From NCBI GenBank assembly GCA_003150315.1, contig QAML01000009.1:1-64000 (forward strand): a stretch of DNA of 64,000 nt, given 5' to 3'. Under the pieces are notes generated by a model. It was given only the letters and a program-made list of their open reading frames with translations, made no database searches and was not told where the DNA came from. Shown in pieces: positions 35,746 through 43,833 of the stretch (its first letter is position 1; every line of letters begins with the position of its first letter). Made by a program: the position numbers and the translations under genes. Origin of the DNA: Prevotellaceae bacterium (lineage in GTDB: Bacteria > Bacteroidota > Bacteroidia > Bacteroidales > Bacteroidaceae).

Positions 35746-35869
35746 AAAAAACACATGGCTTATCGCAAAAAATACAAGGCACTTATTTTAAAATAAGTGC
35801 CTTGTATTTTAAAATATATGGCTTGTATTTTTTGCCTTTTCAAGTGTCTGACAAACAACAACTTACAAA
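35746..35869 (+). repeat. 21-bp-module intergenic element, copy 6
   Basis: Module centres at 35757, 35778, 35799 and 35820. Orientation R-F-R-R. Tail core at 35856-35865. It fills most of the 233-bp spacer between the convergent pepP and rnr genes. Confidence 0.92.
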
Positions 35870-35954
35870 CCCGTTGTGATTTGCCTTAATTTCTTGGTAC
35901 ACAGGCTTTTGCAGAAAATCGCAACTTTTGCCCGTTTTCCGGCAAAAGCAGGGG

Positions 35955-38261
35955 TTAATGCTTTCTGCCCTGTTTGCGTTTTTTACCGCCGGAATGTTTG
36001 CCCTTTGCGGCATTTGCGGTGTTCTCGGTCTTGTTTGCGCCCGAATTTCCATGCTCCGTTACGAGCGTAAAGTCAAGCAAACGCCGATCAAGATTGGCAC
36101 GCGCCACTTTTATCCTAACCTTGTCGCCGATGGAATAGCTGCGATGGCGGCGACGACCCACAAGGCGATAGTTTTTCTCGTCAAATTCGTAATAATCGTC
36201 CGCAAGATCGCGCAAAGGCACCATTCCTTCACACTTACTGTCGTCAACCTCTACATAAAGTCCGAATTCGGTAACACCGCTCACCGTACCGTCAAACTCC
36301 TGTCCCAGACGGTCCGCCATAAACTCCACCTGCTTGTATTTGATGCTCGCACGTTCTGCGGCATCCGCAAGTTGTTCCATGGCACTCGAATGTTCGCACA
36401 GCTCTTCATACTTTGTGGCAGAAGCAGAACGCCCGCCCTCGGCATAACGAGTGAGAAGGCGATGAACCATAGTATCGGGATAACGACGAATGGGGGATGT
36501 AAAATGGGTGTAATACTTGAACATAAGTCCGTAGTGCCCTATGTTGTGTACACTGTAGCGCGCCTTTTGCATGGCACGAAGCGTTACGGTTTCAATAAGC
36601 TGCTGTTCCTTTTTTCCTCTCGCATCATAGAGCAAACGATTAATGCTCCTGCCCACATCACCTTTGGAACCTTCGGTTTTAAGCTTGTAACCGAAACGTG
36701 AAATAAAGGCTCGAAGGTTCTCAAGCTTGGTCTGCTCCGGAACATCGTGTATGCGGTAAGGCAGAACCTTGGCTTTTTTGCCCTTAGGCACTATGCCCAC
36801 ACTCTCGGCAACACTCTTGTTGGCAAGAAGCATGAATTCCTCGACAAGTTTATTGGCATCCTCCTCAATCTTTACGTATGTGGACACGGGGTGCCCCTTC
36901 TCGTCAATCTCGAAACGCACTTCGGGACGGTCGAAAGCAATGGAACCGTTGGCAAAACGCTTTTGGCGCAACAATTTTGCAAGGCGGTTGAGCGTTATGA
37001 GCTCTTCGGCAAATTCGCCGACAGGCTTGTCCGATTCCACAACCTGCGGGTGGCTGCCGGGAAGCGCAAGGTCTTCGGGCGAAGCCTCGCCGTTTTCCTC
37101 TAATATATATTGTACTTCCTCGTAAGTGAACCTGCGGTTGCTCTTTATTACCGTGTGGGCAAGATGCCAAGAGAGAATTTCCGCCTTATCATTCATCTTG
37201 AAAATGGCACTGTAGGCAAGTTTTTCCTCATCCTGGCGAAGCGAGCACAGATAATTGCACAGTCTTTCGGGAAGCATGGGAATGGTTCGGTCAACAAGGT
37301 AAATGCTCGTTGCTCTCTTAACTGCTTCGCGGTCTATGACGTCTCCCTCCTTGACATAATGGGAAACGTCGGCAATGTGAACACCAACTTCCCAGTTTCC
37401 GTCCTTTGTGGCACGGAGCGAAAGGGCATCGTCGAAATCTTTTGCGTCGCGCGGGTCGATTGTAAACGTGGTAACTTCGCGGAAATCCTCACGGCGGGCA
37501 ATTTCTTCGGAAGTAATTTCGCCGGAAAGCTTTTCGGCGGCATCGACAACGTTTTGCGGATAAGTATATGGCAGATTGTATTCGGCGAGAATGGCATTCA
37601 TTTCTGCATTGTTCTCACCTTCCGAACCGAGAATGTCTATTACTTTTCCCACAGGGTTCTTGCCGGCTTCGGGCCATTGGGTGATTTTTACCACAGCCTT
37701 GTCGCCGTTTTTACCGCCTTTGAGACAATTCTTGGGAATAAAGATGTCGTTGGAATAAATCCTGCCTGCCGTTTCAAGAAATCCGTAATTTTTCTCAACA
37801 TGCAGTTTCCCCACGAAAGTTTCACGCCCGCGCTCCAAAATAGCAATGACCTGCGCTTCGCGGGCATGCTTCTCGCGACGCGCAAGTATGGTTGCACGCA
37901 CACGATCTCCGTTCATCGCACCCATACTGTTGCGTTCCGTAACAAGAATTGACTTTCCGCCGTCGTCGGGAACCACGCTGTTATGACCGTTAGCCTTTCT
38001 GACGAATTTTCCTTCCACAACCTGGTTCTTTCTACTCACGCTGTATTTGTCGTCTCTTACCGTAAGTTCGTCGGCATCTACAAGATCGTAAAGAATGTCG
38101 CAGCACATCATTCGCTGCGTGTGAGACGTGATGCCGAGTTCCTCGAATATTTCGCGAGACGTATATGATTTGTCGGGATTTGTATTGAACAACTCCGAAA
38201 TCTTGCCGTATATTTCTTTTTTGCCGAGCCTCATGGGTGCCCGCTTGCCTTTTACCCTCAT
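35955..38261 (-). CDS. rnr: ribonuclease R
   Basis: 768 residues. Helix-turn-helix-like and cold-shock domains come first, then the RNB catalytic domain with IDPRDAKDFDDALSL, whose aspartates bind Mg(II). A C-terminal S1 domain (DGTVSGVTEFGLYVEVDD) and a Lys/Arg-rich tail (GKKRKQGRKH) follow. RNase R is a 3'-5' exonuclease that degrades structured RNA, including fragments of rRNA and hairpin-ended mRNA. Monocistronic. An internal ATG ten codons in is an alternative start. Confidence 0.95.
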   Translation of the reverse strand: MRVKGKRAPMRLGKKEIYGKISELFNTNPDKSYTSREIFEELGITSHTQRMMCCDILYDLVDADELTVRDDKYSVSRKNQVVEGKFVRKANGHNSVVPDDGGKSILVTERNSMGAMNGDRVRATILARREKHAREAQVIAILERGRETFVGKLHVEKNYGFLETAGRIYSNDIFIPKNCLKGGKNGDKAVVKITQWPEAGKNPVGKVIDILGSEGENNAEMNAILAEYNLPYTYPQNVVDAAEKLSGEITSEEIARREDFREVTTFTIDPRDAKDFDDALSLRATKDGNWEVGVHIADVSHYVKEGDVIDREAVKRATSIYLVDRTIPMLPERLCNYLCSLRQDEEKLAYSAIFKMNDKAEILSWHLAHTVIKSNRRFTYEEVQYILEENGEASPEDLALPGSHPQVVESDKPVGEFAEELITLNRLAKLLRQKRFANGSIAFDRPEVRFEIDEKGHPVSTYVKIEEDANKLVEEFMLLANKSVAESVGIVPKGKKAKVLPYRIHDVPEQTKLENLRAFISRFGYKLKTEGSKGDVGRSINRLLYDARGKKEQQLIETVTLRAMQKARYSVHNIGHYGLMFKYYTHFTSPIRRYPDTMVHRLLTRYAEGGRSASATKYEELCEHSSAMEQLADAAERASIKYKQVEFMADRLGQEFDGTVSGVTEFGLYVEVDDSKCEGMVPLRDLADDYYEFDEKNYRLVGRRRHRSYSIGDKVRIKVARANLDRRLLDFTLVTEHGNSGANKTENTANAAKGKHSGGKKRKQGRKH

Positions 38262-38342
38262 GATAAGAACGCTTTATGTTTTACAACCTACAAAGTAAAT
38301 AAAAAATCGGCTAACTATTGCACGAAACACATCAAAAACGAT

Positions 38343-38378
38343 TCCGCCCGCGTGCAGTATTTTCTACACGCGGGCGGA
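38343..38378 (-). terminator. terminator of rpsO
   Basis: Perfect 11-bp GC stem (CCGCCCGCGTG and complement) with a 12-nt loop. The minus-strand T-tract starts 4 bases after the stem. Confidence 0.75.
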
Positions 38379-38417
38379 TTTTGATTTTCTGCCGACCGTT
38401 CAGGCGGCGTTTTTGGT

Positions 38418-38687
38418 TTACTTGCGGAGACCGAGAGCCTTTACAATTGCACGATAACGCTCAATGTCGCAACGCTTGAGGTAATTGAGCAAAGCGCGAC
38501 GCTTACCAACAAGACGAACCAAAGACCTTTCTGTTGTATGATCTTTACGGTTGACCTTCATGTGCTCCGTCAAATGGGAAATACGGTATGAGAATAATGC
38601 CACCTGTGCTTCGGGTGAGCCGGTGTCAGTATTGGACTTTCCGTATTGTCCAAAGATCTCTTTCTTTTTAGCAGGATCTAAATACAT
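38418..38687 (-). CDS. rpsO: 30S ribosomal protein S15
   Basis: 89 residues from the ATG at 38687 (MYLDPAKKKEIF), the standard S15 length. An in-frame start 15 codons upstream would add a non-conserved Asn-rich tail and lies within about 15 bases of the predicted transcription start, so I reject it. Family signatures: TGSPEAQVALFSYRISHLTEHMK and KRRALLNYLKR. S15 binds 16S rRNA early in assembly of the platform. The promoter has both elements (38746-38776). Confidence 0.95.
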   Translation of the reverse strand: MYLDPAKKKEIFGQYGKSNTDTGSPEAQVALFSYRISHLTEHMKVNRKDHTTERSLVRLVGKRRALLNYLKRCDIERYRAIVKALGLRK

Positions 38688-38745
38688 AGAACTTTTAATG
38701 TTAAGATTATTGTTGTTTCTGTTCCGCTCCATGCGGAAACGGGTG

Positions 38746-38776
38746 CAAATTTAGTTATTCTCCACAAAACGGCAAA
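38746..38776 (-). promoter_or_regulatory. complete Bacteroidota promoter of rpsO
   Basis: On the minus strand TTTG (38773-38776), a 19-bp spacer, then TAAATTTG (38746-38753). Both elements and the spacing fit the TTTG/N19-21/TAnnTTTG consensus. Confidence 0.75.
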
Positions 38777-38858
38777 CCGAACTGCGCATTTTTATTGCCC
38801 CTAGCCATAAATTATAAACGAATCTGTCTATGTTATACACCGATACACAGATTTTGGC

Positions 38859-38866
38859 TAACTTTG
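38859..38866 (+). promoter_or_regulatory. -7 promoter element of typA
   Basis: TAACTTTG, an exact TAnnTTTG match, 28 bp upstream of the start codon. Confidence 0.55.
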
Positions 38867-38894
38867 CATCAAGATTTTTAAGGTAATAATTTTA

Positions 38895-40688
38895 ATGCAA
38901 GACATTCGTAACATTGCAATCATTGCACACGTTGACCACGGAAAAACCACTTTGGTTGACAAGATGCTCATGGCGGGACATTTGTTTCGCGCCAATCAGG
39001 ACACAGGAACGCAGATTCTCGACAGCAACGACCTTGAGCGTGAACGCGGAATAACAATTCTTTCAAAAAACGTCTCGATTCGCTACAAGGACGTCAAGAT
39101 AAATATCATCGATACCCCGGGACACAGCGATTTCGGCGGCGAAGTGGAGCGAGTTCTAAACATGGCGGACGGATGTATTCTGCTTGTTGATGCTTTTGAA
39201 GGTCCCATGCCGCAGACGAGGTTCGTTCTCGAAAAAGCGTTGAGCATTGGCTTGAAACCCATAGTAGTGGTTAACAAAGTGGATAAGCCAAACTGTCGTC
39301 CGGAGGAGGTTTACGAAATGTCGTTCGACCTTATGTGTGCGCTCAATGCCACGGAAGATCAGCTTGATTTCCCTGTTGTTTACGGTTCTGCCAAACAAGG
39401 TTGGATGGGTCCCGATTACAATCATCCCACCAACGACATTACCTATCTTCTCGATACCATCCTGAAGACAATTCCTGCGCCGAAACAGCTTGAAGGTACG
39501 CCCCAGATGCTCATCACATCGCTTGACTATTCCAAATACACGGGCAGAATTGCCGTGGGTCGCGTTCACCGCGGAACGATACGCGAGGGAATGGACGTTA
39601 CAATAGCCCACCGCGACGGCACACTCGAGAAAACAAGAATCAAAGAGCTTCACACGTTCGAGGGAATGGGTCATGCAAAGACCGAATCGGTTTCGAGCGG
39701 CGACATCTGCGCCATAATAGGTCTCGAAAACTTTGAAATCGGCGACACCATCTGCGATTTCGAAAACCCGGAGCCTCTGCCGCCCATTGCAATAGACGAG
39801 CCGACGATGTCTATGCTTTTCACCATAAACGATTCGCCTTTCTTCGGCAAAGAGGGTAAGTTCTGTACATCACGACATATACAGGACCGCCTGCAGAAAG
39901 AGCTTGAAAAAAACCTTGCTCTGCGCGTAAAACCGATTGCAGCCGACAAATGGATTGTTTCAGGGCGCGGTGTGCTTCACCTTTCGGTTCTCATCGAAAC
40001 CATGCGCCGCGAGGGTTACGAACTTCAGGTAGGTCAGCCGCAGGTTATTTATAAAAATATCGACGGAGTCAAGTGTGAACCTATCGAGGACCTCACAATA
40101 AATGTTCCGGAAGAGTATTCGAGTAAAATGATCGACATGGTTACGCGCCGCAAAGGCGAAATGACGGCCATGGAAACGCAGGGCGACCGTGTGAACATTG
40201 AGTTTGACATTCCTTCGCGCGGTATAATAGGACTCAGAACAAATGTGCTTACCGGCAGTCAGGGCGAAGCCATAATGGCTCACCGTTTCAAAGAATACCA
40301 ACCCTACAAGGGCGAAATCACAAGGCGAACAAACGGTTCGATGGTGGCTTTGGAAACGGGCACAGCCTTTGCTTACGCCATTGACCACCTTCAGGACCGT
40401 GGCAAGTTCTTCATAAATCCGGGCGAAGAGGTTTACGCCGGCGAGGTTGTGGGAGAACACGTTCACGAGAACGACCTTGTGGTGAACGTTACCAAAGCCA
40501 AACAGCTCACAAACATGCGTGCGAGCGGCGCAGACGAGAAAGCGAGAATCGTTCCGCCGGTTGTTTTCTCGCTCGAGGAAGCTCTCGAATACATAAAGGA
40601 AGACGAATATGTGGAGGTTACTCCAAAGAGCATGCGCATGCGCAAAGTGTTGCTCGACCATTTGGCACGCAAACGCGCAAACAAGTAA
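38895..40688 (+). CDS. typA: ribosome-associated GTPase TypA/BipA
   Basis: 597 residues. Translation-factor GTPase with G1 AHVDHGKTT, G3 DTPGHSDFGGE and G4 NKVDKP. EF-G-like domains and the BipA-specific C-terminal domain follow (RGIIGLRTNVLTGSQGEAIM). The protein binds ribosomes and supports 50S assembly and stress or cold adaptation in other bacteria. Monocistronic, with promoter element and terminator both visible. Confidence 0.97.
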   Translation: MQDIRNIAIIAHVDHGKTTLVDKMLMAGHLFRANQDTGTQILDSNDLERERGITILSKNVSIRYKDVKINIIDTPGHSDFGGEVERVLNMADGCILLVDAFEGPMPQTRFVLEKALSIGLKPIVVVNKVDKPNCRPEEVYEMSFDLMCALNATEDQLDFPVVYGSAKQGWMGPDYNHPTNDITYLLDTILKTIPAPKQLEGTPQMLITSLDYSKYTGRIAVGRVHRGTIREGMDVTIAHRDGTLEKTRIKELHTFEGMGHAKTESVSSGDICAIIGLENFEIGDTICDFENPEPLPPIAIDEPTMSMLFTINDSPFFGKEGKFCTSRHIQDRLQKELEKNLALRVKPIAADKWIVSGRGVLHLSVLIETMRREGYELQVGQPQVIYKNIDGVKCEPIEDLTINVPEEYSSKMIDMVTRRKGEMTAMETQGDRVNIEFDIPSRGIIGLRTNVLTGSQGEAIMAHRFKEYQPYKGEITRRTNGSMVALETGTAFAYAIDHLQDRGKFFINPGEEVYAGEVVGEHVHENDLVVNVTKAKQLTNMRASGADEKARIVPPVVFSLEEALEYIKEDEYVEVTPKSMRMRKVLLDHLARKRANK

Positions 40689-40717
40689 TCCGAAGAACTA
40701 TATACATTAATATATTA

Positions 40718-40757
40718 GAGCCTGTGCCGGACAACGATTTCGGCACAGGCTCTTTTG
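40718..40757 (+). terminator. Rho-independent terminator of typA
   Basis: Perfect 12-bp stem (GAGCCTGTGCCG and complement) with an 11-nt loop and a TTTTGT tract. Confidence 0.9.
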
Positions 40758-40829
40758 TATCATACAGCAACAAAAAAGCGCGGAAGAATCTTTTCCCCTG
40801 CGCTTATTTGTCTATGATTCCGTTCCTGA

Positions 40830-41102
40830 TTACTTTACAGCGTCGTTGAGAGCTGCGCCGGCTTTGAACTTAACCACGTTCTTTGCGGGAATCTGCACTT
40901 TTTCCTTTGTTGCGGGGTTGAAACCTTCGCGAGCTGCGCGAGTGGCAACCTCAAAAGTACCGAAACCGATGAGAGCCACCTTGTCGCCGGCTTTCAAAGC
41001 GTTTTCAACAGCTCCGAGAGTAGCATCGAGAGCCTTCTTAGCGTCAACCTTGCTGAGAGCTGCGCCTTCAGCGATTGCATTAATCAATTCAGTCTTGTTC
41101 AT
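40830..41102 (-). CDS. hup: HU family DNA-binding protein
   Basis: 90 residues from the ATG at 41102 (MNKTELINAIAEGAALSK). The DNA-bending beta-arm signature is GFGTFEVATRAAREGFNPAT. HU/IHF-family proteins bend DNA and organise the nucleoid. It matters here because the intergenic element family found across the window carries an IHF-like conserved tail. Promoter with both elements at 41175-41206. HU next to a rhomboid gene and an EEP-family gene is a layout I recall from other Bacteroidales. Confidence 0.95.
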   Translation of the reverse strand: MNKTELINAIAEGAALSKVDAKKALDATLGAVENALKAGDKVALIGFGTFEVATRAAREGFNPATKEKVQIPAKNVVKFKAGAALNDAVK

Positions 41103-41174
41103 AATCAATTTATTTAATGAGTTATTGTGTTCGTTTTTTTGTTATTGCTCAAATCCTTACGTGTGTTACGCAAG

Positions 41175-41206
41175 CAAATATAAACAATGTTTGTTAAATT
41201 GGCAAA
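41175..41206 (-). promoter_or_regulatory. complete Bacteroidota promoter of the HU gene
   Basis: On the minus strand TTTG (41203-41206), a 20-bp spacer, then TATATTTG (41175-41182). Confidence 0.75.
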
Positions 41207-41368
41207 ATAAAAAGCGCGTTTTTCCACTTTCCGCCATTTTTTTCTTTTCAAACGCCTAAAAAACACTCTGTAAAGGGCATTTGCACACACGCCGTGCCCG
41301 GAATTTCATAAATATGGCATATTTCCGCAAAAAAGACGCTTGTTTTTTCATTCTTTCCCCACACGGCG

Positions 41369-41489
41369 AAAAATACATGGCTTGTCGTAAAAAACATAAG
41401 GCACATATTTTGAAATACAAGCCATATATTTTAAAATATATGCCTTATATTTTCGAGAATCTCAAACACATGATTCACAACAACTTACA
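41369..41489 (+). repeat. 21-bp-module intergenic element, copy 7
   Basis: Module centres at 41379, 41400, 41421 and 41442. Orientation R-F-F-R. Tail core at 41478-41487. It is the only copy in a divergent spacer (HU and rhomboid genes), where no transcript ends, which argues against a pure terminator role. Confidence 0.9.
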
Positions 41490-41709
41490 CCGCCCCTCCA
41501 TTTTCCTGTCATCTTTCTGATTTTCAATCTTTTGCACAAAACCGTTACATATTCGCGTTTCGCGGCAACGGTTGCGGACCTTATAATATAAATATGCAGT
41601 TTGCATTTCATCCCGCCATGAGGTGCGGTTGCGGCACGATTTGTCTAAGACATACGTCATTAATTCGGTCTATAAGGCATTATAATAATGTAATATGCCG
41701 ATAATTTCA

Positions 41710-41717
41710 TAACTTTG
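41710..41717 (+). promoter_or_regulatory. -7 promoter element of the rhomboid gene
   Basis: TAACTTTG, an exact TAnnTTTG match. It places the transcription start just beyond the in-frame GTG at 41720 and supports the ATG at 41744 as the real start. Confidence 0.55.
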
Positions 41718-41743
41718 CCGTGAATTATATTCAGAAACACATT

Positions 41744-42643
41744 ATGTTCAAGACACCGCCCGTTACAAAAAACCTGATTATCATCAACGTGATATTCTTC
41801 CTGGCTAAATACGTTTTCGAGCTTCGTGGAATGGATCTCGACTCCATGTTGGGGCTTCACTTCTTCATGGCACCGGATTTCAGACCTTATCAGCTGATAA
41901 CATACATGTTCATGCACGCCAATGTGGAGCACATATTCTTCAATATGTTCTCTCTGTGGATGTTCGGAAGAATCATAGAGCAAACATGGGGCGAAAAGAA
42001 ATTCATAATCTTCTATCTGGTCTGCGGCATAGGAGCGGGATTTACCCAGGAAATATGGCAGTTGGGACAATACTACGTGGAAGGACTGAACAACTACCAT
42101 TTGGTAGACACCGGAACCTCTACAATGCCCATGAGCCAGTATCTGAACATGTGGACAACCATCGGAGCATCGGGAGCATGCTATGCCGTGATGCTGGCAT
42201 TCGGTATGACCTATCCCAACGAAGTACTCATGCTCTTCCCCATACCCATACCGTTGAAAGCAAAATACTTCGTCATGGTGTGCATAGCTATAGAATTGTT
42301 CTCATCCTTCTCTACCAACGGAAATGTGGCACACTTCGCCCATCTCGGAGGCATGGCGTTCGCGTGGTTCTTCATACGCCACGAACGCCGCAAGCAAAGA
42401 ATATTTGGCGGATGGGAAGAATACACGCCGCCGCGCGACAACTTTTTCAAACGCATGAGAAAGAAAATGACCGAATCGGGACACGAACCGTTCGGAAAAC
42501 ATGACAGCGACCACGAATACAATGCGCGCCGCGAGGAAAAACAACAGGAAATAAACAAAATTCTCGAAAAAATAAGAACTTCGGGATATGAAAGCCTGAC
42601 CGAAGAAGAAAAACGCAAACTCTTCGACTCAGGAGAAAAATAA
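41744..42643 (+). CDS. rhomboid family intramembrane serine protease
   Basis: 299 residues from the ATG at 41744. Six or so membrane helices with the rhomboid catalytic dyad: Ser143 in GASGACY and His200 in HFAHLGG. The HANVEHIFFNMFSLWMFG segment is also family-typical. Rhomboids cut transmembrane proteins within the membrane. A charged cytoplasmic tail of about 90 residues follows the core. The next gene starts directly after its stop codon, so they form an operon. Confidence 0.93.
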   Translation: MFKTPPVTKNLIIINVIFFLAKYVFELRGMDLDSMLGLHFFMAPDFRPYQLITYMFMHANVEHIFFNMFSLWMFGRIIEQTWGEKKFIIFYLVCGIGAGFTQEIWQLGQYYVEGLNNYHLVDTGTSTMPMSQYLNMWTTIGASGACYAVMLAFGMTYPNEVLMLFPIPIPLKAKYFVMVCIAIELFSSFSTNGNVAHFAHLGGMAFAWFFIRHERRKQRIFGGWEEYTPPRDNFFKRMRKKMTESGHEPFGKHDSDHEYNARREEKQQEINKILEKIRTSGYESLTEEEKRKLFDSGEK

Positions 42644-43744
42644 ATGCTCGCAAGAATAAAGAAACTATCCACCTTTGCTGCCATGGTTGCCACCTCGGCA
42701 GCAATATTGGCAATGTGGGCAAGTGCATACAGCTCACACATCAACCCGCAACACTTCGGCTGGTATGACATATTGGGAATGGCATTCCCGATATTCGTAT
42801 TCATAAACGCCGCAGCCCTCATACTTTGGCTCATATTCAAACCCAAGCTTGCACTTATACCATTATTCGGATTCCTGTGCTGTCTGAGCGATTTGAAAAC
42901 CTACTGCCCGCTCAACATTCCGCAAAACCCGCCACAGGGAAGCCTGAAAATAATGTCATACAACGCACACAACTTTGACGGAATAGCAAAAGAAAACAAA
43001 AAAGAAGGAAAGCAGCAGATAATAGCCAACATAATAAATTCGAATGCCGACATTGTGTGCATACAGGAAGGCGACTGTTGGGAAAACTGGAAGCAGGTAG
43101 AGAAAAAACTACACAATATATATAAGTATACAGAGGTACTCGGCCAGGACTCTGCGCCTACCACCATGCGCTGTTTCTCGAAACTTAAAATCATAAAGGC
43201 ACAACAGATAGCCTTTCCCCAAAGTTTCAACTCCGCCGTGGCTTTCTTCTTGAAACATCCCCGGGGCGACACCATAATAGTGCTCAGCAATCACCTGCAA
43301 AGCGACAATCTCACCCCCGAAGAACTTAAAAACTATCACGCGCTCATGAAAGGCAAAAACGAAGCGGGACACAAAAAGTCGAAAACCGCCATACTCTCGC
43401 TCTTTCGCAAAGTTGCGCTCGCGGCAGAGAAACGCAGCACACAGGTGGACAGTATAATATCATTCCTGAACACACACACAAACACCCCCGTCATACTATG
43501 CGGCGACTTTAACGACACACCCATATCATATTCGCGCAGGGAAATAGCACGAAATCTGACCGATGCCTACGTGGAAACCGGATTCGGACCAGGATTCTCC
43601 TACACAAGCAACGGCATGCGGGTAAGAATAGACCACATAATGTGTTCGCACCATTGGAAACCCTATGCAGCCAAAGTATTAACCTATGCAAAAGGCTCCG
43701 ACCACTACCCTATAACCGCATTCTTTAGTCTAAAAACCAAATAA
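42644..43744 (+). CDS. membrane-anchored endonuclease/exonuclease/phosphatase (EEP) family protein
   Basis: 366 residues. Three hydrophobic helices at the N-terminus (about 10-30, 40-65, 70-85) precede an EEP domain: KIMSYNAHNFDG, ADIVCIQEGD, LSNHLQSDN, VILCGDFNDTP and SDHYPITAFF. These hold the metal-binding Asn, Glu and Asp and the catalytic His. The family includes DNases, phosphodiesterases and sphingomyelinases; substrate cannot be told from sequence. The gene begins on the base after the rhomboid stop codon, indicating coupled translation. Confidence 0.85.
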   Translation: MLARIKKLSTFAAMVATSAAILAMWASAYSSHINPQHFGWYDILGMAFPIFVFINAAALILWLIFKPKLALIPLFGFLCCLSDLKTYCPLNIPQNPPQGSLKIMSYNAHNFDGIAKENKKEGKQQIIANIINSNADIVCIQEGDCWENWKQVEKKLHNIYKYTEVLGQDSAPTTMRCFSKLKIIKAQQIAFPQSFNSAVAFFLKHPRGDTIIVLSNHLQSDNLTPEELKNYHALMKGKNEAGHKKSKTAILSLFRKVALAAEKRSTQVDSIISFLNTHTNTPVILCGDFNDTPISYSRREIARNLTDAYVETGFGPGFSYTSNGMRVRIDHIMCSHHWKPYAAKVLTYAKGSDHYPITAFFSLKTK

Positions 43745-43780
43745 TACCCCCTCACACGCTTTCAAGTATTAAAAAAAATG

Positions 43781-43788
43781 TATATTTG
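43781..43788 (+). promoter_or_regulatory. -7 promoter element of secDF
   Basis: TATATTTG, an exact TAnnTTTG match, 45 bp upstream of the ATG at 43834. It makes in-frame starts near 43786 impossible. Confidence 0.55.
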
Positions 43789-43833
43789 CAAGCCTACTGC
43801 CAAAAGAAAAAAATAAAAATAATAATAAACCAA

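Noticed and set aside
41720-41743. GTG at 41720 as start of the rhomboid gene
   Set aside because: It lies 2 bp after the -7 promoter element, so the transcript would begin at or after it; ATG at 41744 is preferred.
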